From assembly GCA_963786805.1 (NCBI GenBank), contig CAWBAK010000003.1, positions 186,001 through 250,000 of the forward strand: a stretch of DNA of 64,000 nt, given 5' to 3'. Shown here piece by piece: positions 33,399 through 42,810 of this stretch. Below the pieces are notes generated by a model that saw only the letters and a list, made by a program, of their open reading frames with translations, ran no database searches and was not told the DNA's origin. Numbering within the stretch: position 1 is the stretch's first letter; every line of letters begins with the position of its first letter. The stretch is from CALGFI01 sp963786805 (GTDB taxonomy: Bacteria; Actinomycetota; UBA4738; HRBIN12). Both the position numbers and the translations under genes were made by a program.

Positions 33399-33827
33399 AT
33401 GGCGAAGAAGAAGGTCATCGCCGTCGTCAAGCTCCAGATCCGCGCCGGGCAAGCGACGCCGGCCCCGCCCGTGGGAACGGCGCTCGGCCAGCACGGCGTG
33501 AACATCATGGAGTTCTGCCGGCAGTACAACGAGCAGACGCAGCAGTTCGCCGGCCAGGTGATCCCGGCCGAGCTCACGATCTTCGAGGACCGTTCGTTCA
33601 CGTTCATCACGAAGCAACCGCCGGCCGCGGAGCTGATCAAGCAGGCGACCGGACTGGAGAAAGGCTCGGGAGAGCCCAACCGCAACAAGGTCGGACGGAT
33701 CACGCAGGACCAGGTGCGGCGGATCGCCGAGCAGAAGATGGTGGACCTGAACGCGAACGACGTCGAGGCCGCGATGAAGATCGTCGCCGGCACCGCCCGG
33801 AGCATGGGTGTGGAGGTGGCTCCGTGA
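33399..33827 (+). CDS. rplK: 50S ribosomal protein L11
   Basis: A 142-residue L11 of normal length. N-terminal domain: KLQIRAGQATPAPPVGTALG and QHGVNIMEFCRQYN; C-terminal RNA-binding domain: ITQDQVRRIAEQKMVDLNA and AMKIVAGTARSMGVEV. L11 binds the GTPase-associated centre of 23S rRNA. The proline pair near residue 22-23, where thiostrepton-type drugs act, is intact. ATG 33399 has GGGAGGAGAACG upstream. A 75-base leader separates it from nusG, where an L1-binding site could lie; I could not identify one. Confidence 0.96.
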   Translation: MAKKKVIAVVKLQIRAGQATPAPPVGTALGQHGVNIMEFCRQYNEQTQQFAGQVIPAELTIFEDRSFTFITKQPPAAELIKQATGLEKGSGEPNRNKVGRITQDQVRRIAEQKMVDLNANDVEAAMKIVAGTARSMGVEVAP

Positions 33828-34543
33828 GCGGCAACGGGAAGCGCTACGCCAAGGCCGCGGAAGCACGCGACCCCGAGCGCGAGTACCTGCCCAAAGAGGC
33901 GATCGCCGTCCTCAAGGGATTCCCGGACGCGAAGTTCGACGAGACCGTCGAGATCGCCTTCCGCCTGGGTGTCGATCCTCGGAAGGCCGACCAGATGGTG
34001 CGTGGAACGGTCTCGCTGCCGAACGGCTCGGGCAAGACGGTCCGGGTCGCCGCGTTCGCGCAGGGACCGAAAGCGACCGAGGCCAAGGAGGCCGGGGCCG
34101 ACATCGTGGGCGGCGAGGAGCTCGTCGAGCAGGTGATCGCGGGCAACATCGACTTCGACGCGGCGGTCGCGACGCCGGACATGATGGCCACCGTCGGAAA
34201 GGCCGGGCGGGTCCTCGGTCCCCGCGGGCTCATGCCGAATCCGAAGACCGGAACGGTGACGAACGACATCGGCAAAGCCGTGCAGGAGATCAAGGGCGGC
34301 AAGGTGGAGTACAAGACCGATCGGACGGGGAACGTCCACATGATCGTCGGGAAGAAGTCGTTCTCCGAGAAGCAGCTCTTGGAGAACTATCTCTCCGTCG
34401 TCGACGAGATCCTTCGGGCCAGGCCGTCGGCGGCCAAGGGCAAGTACATCAAGACGCTGACGATCTCGACGACGATGGGACCCGGCATCGCGATCGACGC
34501 CAGCCGGATCAAAGACACCGAAACGCAACCGACCACGGTGTAG
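33824..34543 (+). CDS. rplA: 50S ribosomal protein L1
   Basis: A 239-residue L1 starting at GTG 33824, overlapping the rplK stop in GTGA. Family landmarks: DETVEIAFRLGVDPRKADQM, VRGTVSLPNGSGKTVRVAAF, GRVLGPRGLMPNPKTGTVT and KYIKTLTISTTMGPGIAID. L1 forms the mobile stalk at the E site and usually represses the rplK-rplA mRNA. The gene normally followed by rplJ-rplL is instead followed, nine bases on, by a large membrane-protein gene. Confidence 0.96.
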   Translation: MSGNGKRYAKAAEARDPEREYLPKEAIAVLKGFPDAKFDETVEIAFRLGVDPRKADQMVRGTVSLPNGSGKTVRVAAFAQGPKATEAKEAGADIVGGEELVEQVIAGNIDFDAAVATPDMMATVGKAGRVLGPRGLMPNPKTGTVTNDIGKAVQEIKGGKVEYKTDRTGNVHMIVGKKSFSEKQLLENYLSVVDEILRARPSAAKGKYIKTLTISTTMGPGIAIDASRIKDTETQPTTV

Positions 34544-34552
34544 CGTCTCGCC

Positions 34553-36730
34553 GTGCGGCGCGCCTCGCTCCACCGGCTGGCTCCGTGGGCGATCGTCGGG
34601 ATCGCCGTCGCGTTCAACCTCTGGGTCCTGCGCGCGGAGCTCAACCCCGTCCAGAACCTGAACGACGGCGCCGTCCATCGTTCGATGATCGGATGGGCCG
34701 AGGAGCGTTGGTCCTCGGGCCATCTGCCGCTCGACGGTTGGTACCCGGAGCTCGCGCTCGGCTCGTCACGCTTCCACCGCTACCAGAGCCTGCCGCACGT
34801 GGTGACGGGATTGCTCGCACTCCCGGCCGGCTCCGAGCGTGCGTACACGTGGACGTTGTATCTCGGTCTCGCCCTGTGGCCCGTCGCGGTGTTCGGTGGC
34901 GGCCGCGTCCTGGGGTTGGGGCGATGGCGCTCGGCCGCGGCGGCGCTTGTGTCGCCCCTCGTCGTCAGCGCGCCGACCCTCGGCTACGAGTGGGGGAGCT
35001 ACGCGTGGCGGGGCTACGGGACCTGGACGCAGCTCTGGGGGATGTGGCTGCTCCCGTTCGCGTGGGGGTTCGGGTACCGGGCCGTCGCGCGTGGCCGCTC
35101 GTACGCGCCGGCGGCGCTGGTGATCGCGATGACGATCGCCGTCCATCTGCTCACCGGGTACCTCGCGTTGCTCTCGCTCGGCGCGCTCGTCCTCCTCCGG
35201 CCGACGCGGTTGCTCCGTCGGCTCGGCCGGGCTGCCCTCGTCGGCGCGGGCGCATTGCTCATCGCCTCATGGGTCGTGGTGCCGCTCCTGCTCGATCGCG
35301 CGTTCACGATCCAGGACGAGTTCTCACGGAACAAGGTCTTCTACGACTCGTTCGGTGCGCGGCGGATCCTGTCGTGGATGGTCTCCGGTGAGCTGTTCGA
35401 CCGAGACCGGTTCCCCGTGCTGACGATCGCCGCGGGGCTCGGGCTGGCCATCTGCCTGCTTCGGTGGCGACGGGACGAACGCGCTCGCGTTGTGGTCGCG
35501 CTCGGGTTGCTCTCCTTGTTCCTGTTCTTCGGCCGCTCGACGCTCGGGCCGCTCCTCGGACTCCTTCCGGGTTCCGACGACCTCTTCCTGCGCCGATACG
35601 TGTTCGGGGTGCACCTCGCCGGGCTGTACCTCGCGGGGTTCAGCCTCGCGTGGCTCGGACGAGTGGTCATCGCGCGCGGCCGTCGCCGCTTCCCTCACCG
35701 GCGATTCGCTCGGCCTGTTCCCGCGATGGCGGCGGTGATCGTGGTGGCTGTGCTGGCCCTCGCGCCGGCCTGGACCGAGCGCGCCGGATGGGCGGCCGCG
35801 GGTGCCAGGTGGATCGGTGAGCAGGAGGTGTTCGACCGAACCGAGGGTGCGGACGTCGCCGAGCTCGTCGACATCGCCCGGCGTTCGGGGCCGGGCAGGA
35901 TCTACGCCGGGATGCGCTCGAACTGGGGATCCCGGTATCGGGTGGGCCAGGTCCCCGTGTACGCGATGTTGCTGAACCTGGACGTCGACGCCGTCGGGTT
36001 CACGCGCCCGACGTGGTCGCTCTCCTCACCGGCCGAGTTCCGGTTCCGCGACACCGATCCGGCGCATTACGACGTGTTCGACGTGCGCTACCTGATCCAA
36101 CCGGCCGGACGAGAGCCTCCGATCGAAGGCACGCTTCTCGCCGAGCGAGGTGATCACGCGCTCTGGCGGATCGCGGTCGACGGTCCGGTCGAGATCGTGG
36201 ACACCGCGGCCCCGATCGAGGCGGACCGGACGAACCTCGGCGTTCGGATCGCCCCCTGGCTCACCTCTGACCTTCCGGAGGCCGGCGTGCATCCGGGCAT
36301 CGTCTTCGGCGGGTTCGCGGCTCCCGGCCCGACGCTCCCGGACGAGACGCTTCCGACCGATGCGCCCGGTGACGTGATCGCCGTGATCGTGCGTCTCGAA
36401 GAGGGCTCGGCATCGACAACGGTCGAGATCAGACGACCGGCCGCGGTGATCCTCAAGGCGTCGTTCGACAACCGCTGGCGTGTCACGCTCGACGGCCGAG
36501 AGGTGCAGGCGCAGATGTTCGCGCCGAGCTTCCTCGGACGGCTCGTTCCGCCGGGTCATCACGAGCTGACGTTCACGTACGTGCCGTTCCCGCGATACGA
36601 CCTGCTGCTCGCGCTCGGCGTCGCGACGTTCCTCGCGCTTCACCTGCTGCCCTCGCGGGTCGCACGACGGCGCGCCCGCCGGCCGATCGAAGGGTCGGTC
36701 GTCGAGCCCGAGCCTCAGCCGATCCGCTAA
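34553..36730 (+). CDS. Large polytopic membrane protein, GT-C/YfhO-like
   Basis: A 725-residue protein with about 10-12 membrane helices in residues 1-410, a long soluble domain (about 420-690), and a last helix near 683-700. The N-terminal loop has LNDGAVHRSMIGWAEERW and ELALGSSRFHRYQSLPH, giving acidic residues after the first helix as in GT-C-type transferases. The C-terminal region FDNRWRVTLDGREVQAQ with PPGHHELTFTYVP resembles the YfhO C-terminal sandwich. A membrane glycosyltransferase or glycan-processing protein is likely but not proven. GTG 34553 follows rplA by nine bases, so it may be co-transcribed with ribosomal genes. Its stop overlaps the convergent TPR gene. Confidence 0.7.
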   Translation: MRRASLHRLAPWAIVGIAVAFNLWVLRAELNPVQNLNDGAVHRSMIGWAEERWSSGHLPLDGWYPELALGSSRFHRYQSLPHVVTGLLALPAGSERAYTWTLYLGLALWPVAVFGGGRVLGLGRWRSAAAALVSPLVVSAPTLGYEWGSYAWRGYGTWTQLWGMWLLPFAWGFGYRAVARGRSYAPAALVIAMTIAVHLLTGYLALLSLGALVLLRPTRLLRRLGRAALVGAGALLIASWVVVPLLLDRAFTIQDEFSRNKVFYDSFGARRILSWMVSGELFDRDRFPVLTIAAGLGLAICLLRWRRDERARVVVALGLLSLFLFFGRSTLGPLLGLLPGSDDLFLRRYVFGVHLAGLYLAGFSLAWLGRVVIARGRRRFPHRRFARPVPAMAAVIVVAVLALAPAWTERAGWAAAGARWIGEQEVFDRTEGADVAELVDIARRSGPGRIYAGMRSNWGSRYRVGQVPVYAMLLNLDVDAVGFTRPTWSLSSPAEFRFRDTDPAHYDVFDVRYLIQPAGREPPIEGTLLAERGDHALWRIAVDGPVEIVDTAAPIEADRTNLGVRIAPWLTSDLPEAGVHPGIVFGGFAAPGPTLPDETLPTDAPGDVIAVIVRLEEGSASTTVEIRRPAAVILKASFDNRWRVTLDGREVQAQMFAPSFLGRLVPPGHHELTFTYVPFPRYDLLLALGVATFLALHLLPSRVARRRARRPIEGSVVEPEPQPIR

Positions 36731-37266
36731 GGCGTAGCGCCGGGGCTTTCCGAGACCGGGGCCTCACCCGAGGTCTCGGGGTCGATCCGGCCTTCGAGAG
36801 ACGGATCGAGGCGGACCGCTTCCTCGAGCTCCTTCTGGCCACGGCGTTCATGGCCCTGCTCGATCAGGAGGAACCCCAGGTTCAGGTGGGCGGCCGCATG
36901 GGAGGGATCCACCTGGATCAGATGCTCGTAGAGGGTCACGGCCTCATCAGGGCCGGTCTCGGTCCGCAAGATCGCGAGGTTGAACAGCGCCGGAACGAAG
37001 TCGGGATCGAGCCCGAGCGTCGTTCGGTAGTGGCCTTCAGCCGCCGGCAGCTCCCCACGACTCTGTTCGATCACGCCGAGGTTGTAGTAGGCGAACTTGT
37101 TCTGAGGATCGAGCTGGATCACCTGGAGGTAGGCGTCGACGGCAGCATCGAAGTCCCCGGCGGCCTGGGCCTGGAGCCCCTGCTGGAGGATCTCGTCCGC
37201 TCGCCCACGTTCGTCGTCGCCGGAGCAGGCGGCGAGCCCGCAGGCAAGCAGGAAGACCAACCCCAA
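36727..37266 (-). CDS. TPR-repeat lipoprotein
   Basis: A 179-residue protein with a hydrophobic N-terminus and lipobox (FLLACGLAAC), then about three and a half tetratricopeptide repeats: AAGDFDAAVDAYLQVIQLDP, KFAYYNLGVIEQSRGELPAA, and similar units. It ends in a Ser/Pro/Glu-rich tail. TPR lipoproteins act as scaffolds, often near envelope machinery. The inferred start is TTG 37266; no basic N-region precedes the hydrophobic core, so the true start may be further upstream or lost to an indel. Its stop overlaps that of the membrane protein at 34553-36730. Confidence 0.75.
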   Translation of the reverse strand: MGLVFLLACGLAACSGDDERGRADEILQQGLQAQAAGDFDAAVDAYLQVIQLDPQNKFAYYNLGVIEQSRGELPAAEGHYRTTLGLDPDFVPALFNLAILRTETGPDEAVTLYEHLIQVDPSHAAAHLNLGFLLIEQGHERRGQKELEEAVRLDPSLEGRIDPETSGEAPVSESPGATP

Positions 37267-37560
37267 TCGGGTCGCGCGTTCGTGCCTGCCGCGATGTCGG
37301 ATCGCCGTCTCCCTGCCGAAGGACCGTTCGCGCCGATGCTACGACACGCATCGAGCCTTCCCAGGCAGGCGCATCCCGCCGTCGGGGGAGAGCATGGAGC
37401 CCCCGATCGGCCGGATCCCTGTCGGCCCGTTCCGGGGACTAGCCAAGACTACGGACTACGGAATACCCGAAATCGGGTCTCAATCCGGGGGTGGAAAACC
37501 CGATGCCTCAAAGGTGAGTCTTCGAACGTTCTTGCCGATCGTGAGGATCCGAGTTACCCG

Positions 37561-39309
37561 ATGAAAGACTTCAGGCTTCCGACCGGATGGGTCGCGCGCA
37601 TCGCGACGGCGATCGGTGTGCTCGTGGCGTTCCTATCGGCGATCGCGGTTGCGGCCGCGGCCGCCCACGGGCCCTCGGGGCAGCAGCTCACGGGGTGCGT
37701 TTCCACGACCACCGGCGAGGTCTTCATCGTCAAGCCGACGGCCGAATGCCGGAAGGGTGAGTTCCGTGTCGAGTGGCAGCTCGTAGATCTTGCGGGCGAC
37801 CGGCTCCCCTCCGGCGTTCTCGGCGCCGGTCTTCAGAACGACCCGCCATTGGGTCCCACGGGACCCGCTGGCCCCCGCGGACCGGCCGGGGAGGACGGCT
37901 CGAACGGCGTCGACGGTAGCGACGGCGCCGACGGACTCGACGGGATCAACGGCACCGACGGCAGCAACGGTCTGAACGGATCGGACGGACTCGACGGTGC
38001 GGACGGCGCGAACGGTACCGACGGCCGAACGGAGCCGACGGAGCCGACGGGATCGATGGAGCGAATGGCGCCGATGGCGCCACCGGTGCGGATGGCGCGC
38101 CAGGAGCGAACGGCGCACCAGGAGCGAACGGCGCACCAGGAGCGCCAGGAGCGAACGGCGCACCGGGAGCGAATGGCGCACCTGGAGCTACCGGAGCACT
38201 TGGAGCTACCGGAGCGCCAGGAGCGAATGGCGCGCCCGGAGCTGACGGCGCGCCCGGAGCTGACGGCGCGACCGGAGCTGACGGCGCACCCGGAGCTGAC
38301 GGACCGGTGGGTCCCCAGGGTCCAGTCGGTCCTCAGGGTCCGGTGGGTCCCCAAGGCCCGGTCGGACCTCAGGGACCTGCGGGCGCCGACGGACTCGACG
38401 GGACCGACGGACTCAACGGGGCAGATGGAGCTGGACGGACCCGTTGGACCTGCGGGCGCGATCGGACCACAAGGCCCGGCCGGACCTCAGGGACCTGCGG
38501 GTGCCGACGGACTCAACGGTGCCGACGGACTCAACGGTGCCGACGGACTCAACGGTGCCGACGGCCTCACGGGTGCCGACGGACTCAACGGTGCCGACGG
38601 AGCTGCCGACGGGTGCCGACGGGCTCGACGGTGCCGATGGCGCAACCGGTCCACAAGGCCCGGTTGGCCCGCAGGGCGCGGTCGGACCCCAGGGCCCGGT
38701 CGGTCCACAAGGACCCGCGGGGACTGACGGAAGCAACGGTGCCGACGGACTCAACGGTGCCGACGGACTCAACGGTGCCGACGGACTCAACGGTGCCGAC
38801 GGAGCGCCCGGTGTCGACGGACTCAACGGTGCGGACGGCGCCGACGGACTCGACGGGGCGGACGGTGCCACCGGAGCCGACGGCGCGACTGGCCCGCAGG
38901 TCCGGCTGGTCCACAAGGCGCAGTCGGCCCACAAGGCGCAGTCGGACCGCAGGGTCCGGTCGGACCTCAGGGTCCCGCAGGTCCCGCCGGTCCCGCAGGT
39001 GCGGCCGGCCCCGCAGGCCCCGCAGGTCCCGCCGGCCCCGCCGGTGCCGCAGGCGTCTCCGGTTGGGAGACCATCACGAGCGCGCAGACGAACAGCGCCG
39101 ACAAGACGATCACGCTCTCGTGCACGGGACCGCTCCAGAAGGTCATGGGCGGCGGGTACACGCAGTCGGCCTCCGGAGCCGACAAGGTCGCCGTCATCCA
39201 GAACGCCCCGGCGAGCGCGACCTCGTGGACCGTGCAGGCGATCGAGACCTCGAACGTCAGCGTCGACTGGACGCTCACGGCCTACGTGGTCTGCGCCATC
39301 GCTGCCTAG
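37561..39309 (+). CDS. Secreted collagen-like (Gly-X-Y) protein with four frame breaks
   Basis: From ATG 37561 to TAG 39309, 582 codons in all. N-terminus: signal-like helix (IATAIGVLVAFLSAIAVAAA), then a small Cys-containing domain (TGCVSTTTGEVFIVKPTAEC). From about 37855 to 39055 Gly-X-Y triplets dominate (GADGLNGADG, GPQGPVGPQ, GAPGAN). The C-terminal 85 residues form a globular domain (GWETITSAQTN, LQKVMGGGYTQSASGA, WTLTAYVVCAIAA). No single frame is open throughout: the triplet frame changes near 38024 (-1), 38433 (+1), 38600-38613 (+1) and 38899 (-1), returning to the starting frame. Collagen-like proteins form surface filaments or adhesins. The breaks are in repeats, where errors or slips are expected. 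Confidence 0.75.
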
Positions 39310-39361
39310 GCACGCGCCTAACCTCCAGCCTCCTTCCTCGGTTGCCGAGGACTCCTATGCG

Positions 39362-40697
39362 ATGCTGAACGCGATGCCCGAGAAGCCCTCGCCGACGGGG
39401 AGCTGGCGCAAGGATCTCGCCGCTCGTCTCCGGGACAAGGACGCATGCGTCGGCGTCGTGGGCCTCGGCTACGTGGGCCTGCCGATGCTCGTCGCCGCGG
39501 TGCGTGCCGGCTTTCGAGGCGTCGGGTGTCGACGTCGATGCCTCGCGCGTCGCCGCGATCAAGGACGCTCGATCCTTCGTCAGCGACGTCGAGGACGTGG
39601 TGCTGCGCGACCTGCGCTCGAAGCTGCGCGTCTCGGCGAACGCCACGGCCCTTCGCGATTGCGACGTCGTCCTGATCTGCGTCCCCACACCGCTGAAGGA
39701 CCACGACCCCGACCTCCGGCACATCGAGCAGGCGGGTGAGAGCATCGCCGCCAACCTGCGTCGGGGCGTGCTCGTGATCCTCGAGTCGACCACGTACCCG
39801 GGCACGACCGACGAGATCCTTCGCCCGATCCTCGAGACGTCGGGTCTGGTGGCGGGCCGCGACTTCGGGCTCGCCTACTCGCCCGAGCGCATCGACCCGG
39901 GTCGCGGGCTGGACCACATCGAGAAGACGCCGAAGGTGGTCGGGGGCCTGACGAAACGCGACGGAGAGCTCGCGGCGACGTTCTACCGGGCATTCATCCA
40001 CGAGGTCGAGGTCGTTTCGTCTCCGCGAGAGGCGGAGATGGCCAAGCTCATCGAGAACACGTTCCGCCACGTGAACATCGCCCTCGTCAACGAGCTCGCG
40101 TTCCTGTCGAAAGACCTCGACGTCGACCTGTGGGAATCGATCCGGGCGGCGGCGACGAAACCGTTCGGGTTCATGGCCTTCTGGCCCGGCCCCGGGGTGG
40201 GCGGCCACTGCATCGCGATCGACCCCTCGTACCTGTCCTGGCGTGTCGGGCAACGCACGGGACACCGGCTCAACTTCGTCGAGCACGCGCAGGAAGTGAA
40301 CTCACGGATGCCGGGTTTCGTCGCCCAGCGTGTCGCGCAGGTGCTGAACGACCAGGGCAAGCCGGTGCGCGGCTCCCGGATCCTGGGCATCGGCGTGACC
40401 TACAAGGCCGACGTGAACGACGTCCGTGAGTCCCCGGCGGTCGCGGTGCTCGAGGGCCTCGCGGCCGCGGGTGCGCGGGTTACCTATCACGACCCGCTCG
40501 TCCCGGCGATCGAGATCGCGGGCCGGCGTCTTCGGTCCCGGCCTCTGGGGGCCGAGCTGCTCGGGCAACAGGATTGCGTGGTCGTACTGACGGCGCACTC
40601 CGGCATCGACTTCGAGCAGATCGTCAAACACTCGCCGCTGGTGTTCGACACCAGAGGTGTGACGCGCGGCCGGCGCGCGAACGTCCACCGCCTCTGA
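39362..40697 (+). CDS. UDP-N-acetylglucosamine 6-dehydrogenase-like (WbpA type), with a +1 frame break
   Basis: About 444 residues when repaired. The NAD site GVVGLGYVGLPM is near residue 30. The frame shifts at the TTT of 39512-39514: removing one T gives AGFEASGVDVDASRVAAIKD. The catalytic Cys lies in PGVGGHCIAIDPSYLSWR, and the C-terminal domain has GVTYKADVNDVRESPA. The DPSYLSW form suits UDP-HexNAc dehydrogenases (WbpA) rather than UDP-glucose dehydrogenase, so it should oxidise UDP-GlcNAc to UDP-GlcNAcA with two NAD+. The start is uncertain (ATG 39362 or 39374). It begins the nucleotide-sugar part of the glycan block. Confidence 0.85.
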
Positions 40698-40703
40698 CGG
40701 CGT

Positions 40704-41720
40704 TCAGGTCGCCGGCGTCCGTCGCGCGCGGCCCTTCACCATCGCGCCGATCGCGAGCCCGCACACCAACCATGCGAGCGCGACGAAGATCGCGATCTCC
40801 GGAGCGGTCACGATCGCGATCGCCACGGAGGAGCACGCCAGCTGCCCCACGTACGTGACGAACGCGACCTGCCGGCCACTCAGGCCCAGCCGCGTCAGGC
40901 GGTGGGACGAATGGTCGGTCCCGCCCAGCATGATCGGCCGGCCTCCGCGCCATCGCGAGATGGTCACGAGCGCGGTGTCGAAGACCGGCACGCCGAGGAT
41001 CAACGCCTGCACGCCGATCCGTTTCACGTCGTTCGAGACCTCGAGGTCGAGCAGGAGTCCGAGGACGGCGAGCATGAGCCCCAAGAGCAAGGACCCGGCG
41101 TCGCCGAGGAAGATCCGGGCGGGTGGGAAGTTGTGACGCAGGAACCCCACGCTCGTTCCGGCGAGCGCTGCGGCGAGCGCGGCGACCAGGTAGTCGCCCT
41201 GGCTCGACGCGATGGTGAAGTACGCGAGGCTCGCGATCGCGGTCACCCCGGACGCGAGTCCGTCCATGTTGTCGAGCAGGTTGACCGCGTTCACGATGAC
41301 CACCACCCAGCCGATCGTGAGCGCGAGGTCCAGGGCAGGCAGATCGAAGAATCCCGCGCGGACGTCGGCGAACCACAGCGCGACCGCGATCGCCGCCTCG
41401 ACCCCGATCCTCACGGAGGGGCCGAGCCCGCGCACGTCGTCGAGCAGGCCGAGGAGGAACACGACGATCCCGCAAGCCGCGATCACGGCCGCCTGCAGGG
41501 CGGTCTCACCGAGCAGGAACCCGGCGGCGACGAAGCCGACGAGCAAAGCCAGACCGCCGAGGTAGGGGGTGGCTTCGACGTGGGTCTTGCGCTCGCCGGG
41601 CTGGTCTAGCACACCGAGCCTTCTCGCCATCCCCGCGGCGAGCGGTGTGGCCAGCAACGTGGCCGCGAGCGGGATCAGGAACGCCGCCCCGTACAGGACG
41701 ACGAAGTCCAGGCCGCTCAC
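40704..41720 (-). CDS. WecA/TagO-like polyprenyl-phosphate sugar-1-phosphate transferase
   Basis: A 338-residue MraY-family protein with about 10 membrane helices. Motifs: GLLDDVRGLGP (Asp pair for Mg), NAVNLLDNMDGLASG, FPPARIFLGDAGSLLLG, and the GGTDHSSHRL loop that contacts substrate. It would move HexNAc-1-phosphate from its UDP carrier to undecaprenyl or decaprenyl phosphate, the first membrane step of glycan assembly. GTG 41720 overlaps the epimerase stop by four bases. It is transcribed away from the dehydrogenase gene and convergent with it. Confidence 0.88.
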   Translation of the reverse strand: MSGLDFVVLYGAAFLIPLAATLLATPLAAGMARRLGVLDQPGERKTHVEATPYLGGLALLVGFVAAGFLLGETALQAAVIAACGIVVFLLGLLDDVRGLGPSVRIGVEAAIAVALWFADVRAGFFDLPALDLALTIGWVVVIVNAVNLLDNMDGLASGVTAIASLAYFTIASSQGDYLVAALAAALAGTSVGFLRHNFPPARIFLGDAGSLLLGLMLAVLGLLLDLEVSNDVKRIGVQALILGVPVFDTALVTISRWRGGRPIMLGGTDHSSHRLTRLGLSGRQVAFVTYVGQLACSSVAIAIVTAPEIAIFVALAWLVCGLAIGAMVKGRARRTPAT

Positions 41721-42706
41721 GGCGGGGTGTGTTGGCCGGTCCGGGCGTCGGTCCGCTCGAACTCGATCGCGTCCTCGATGATCTGCTCGAGACCGAGCGC
41801 CGGCTCCCATCCGGTCAGCGCCTTGATCTTGGAGACGTCGGGGACGCGCCGCTCCATGTCCTCGAAGCCTTCCTCGTACGCCTCGTCGTACGGGATGTGG
41901 AGGATCCGCGAGCGGGAGCCCGAGGCCGCGACGATCCGCTCCGCGAGCTCGTTCATCGACAGCTCGTGGGGCGCTCCCACGTTGAACACGTCACCGACGG
42001 CGCCGGGATGGTCGAGCACCGCGACCAGCGCGCCGACGGTGTCGAGCACGTGACAGAAGCACCGTCGCTGGGTGCCGTCGCCGTAGACGGTGATGTCTTG
42101 CCCCGCGAGCGCCTGGCGGACGAAACTCGGCACGACCATGCCGAACTCACCGGTCTGCCGAGGCCCCACGCAGTTGAACAGGCGGACCACGATCGACGGC
42201 ACACCGCGGTCGTGCCAGTACGCACGCGCGAGGATCTCGTCGACGGCCTTCGCCGTGCTGTAGGACCACCGCGCCTTGAAGGGAGAGCCGAGGATGCGAT
42301 CGGCGTCTTCGCGCAACGGCCCGGACGCGTTCTTCCCGTAGATCTCCGACGTGGAGGTGATGAGGATCTTGCGGCCACCCTCGGCGACGGCGTCCAGGAC
42401 GATCTCGGTGCCCCGGATGTTCGTGAGCAGGGACTCGAGCGGTTTCTCGACGATGAGCCGGACGCCCACCGCCGCCGCGAGGTGCACCACGGCGTCACTG
42501 TCGGCGACCAGACCCGCGACCACTGGGTGGTCCAGGATCGACCCCTGCACGAATCGGAACCCCGGATGATCCGACAGGTGCGCGATGTTGCGGGACGAGC
42601 CCGTGGACAGGTCGTCGAGCGCCAACACGCTGTCGCCTCGGGCGAGCAACCGGTCCGCGAGGTGGGAGCCGATGAAACCGGCCCCTCCGGTGATCAGGTA
42701 GCGCAC
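41717..42706 (-). CDS. NAD-dependent UDP-sugar epimerase/dehydratase (extended SDR)
   Basis: A 329-residue extended short-chain dehydrogenase. NAD site TGGAGFIGSHLADRLL, STSEIYGKNA before the catalytic Tyr-x3-Lys in WSYSTAKAVDE, and VRLFNCVGPRQ with YGDGTQRRCFCHVLD. Members act as UDP-sugar 4-epimerases, dehydratases or decarboxylases; the precise substrate is not clear. The start is GTG 42706. It forms a two-gene minus-strand unit with the WecA-like gene. Confidence 0.85.
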   Translation of the reverse strand: MRYLITGGAGFIGSHLADRLLARGDSVLALDDLSTGSSRNIAHLSDHPGFRFVQGSILDHPVVAGLVADSDAVVHLAAAVGVRLIVEKPLESLLTNIRGTEIVLDAVAEGGRKILITSTSEIYGKNASGPLREDADRILGSPFKARWSYSTAKAVDEILARAYWHDRGVPSIVVRLFNCVGPRQTGEFGMVVPSFVRQALAGQDITVYGDGTQRRCFCHVLDTVGALVAVLDHPGAVGDVFNVGAPHELSMNELAERIVAASGSRSRILHIPYDEAYEEGFEDMERRVPDVSKIKALTGWEPALGLEQIIEDAIEFERTDARTGQHTPP

Positions 42707-42810
42707 GCCGCTGCTCGTCCTTCGGTCGGGAGGCGCCTCATCCTAGTCGGAGGGGTCGCGTTTCCCCCGTATGCTTCGCGCACCGCCCCGCGTCCCCGAG
42801 GTAGGTGAAG

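Noticed and set aside
37440..37560. Possible riboswitch before the collagen-like gene (ACCCGAAATCGGGT and nearby pairings)
   Set aside because: The stems are short and the sequence fits no riboswitch class I can recall, including the c-di-GMP classes.
37855..39055. Short repeated units that could be taken for a CRISPR array or satellite DNA
   Set aside because: Units are multiples of nine or eighteen bases coding Gly-X-Y triplets, with no unique spacers and no cas genes.
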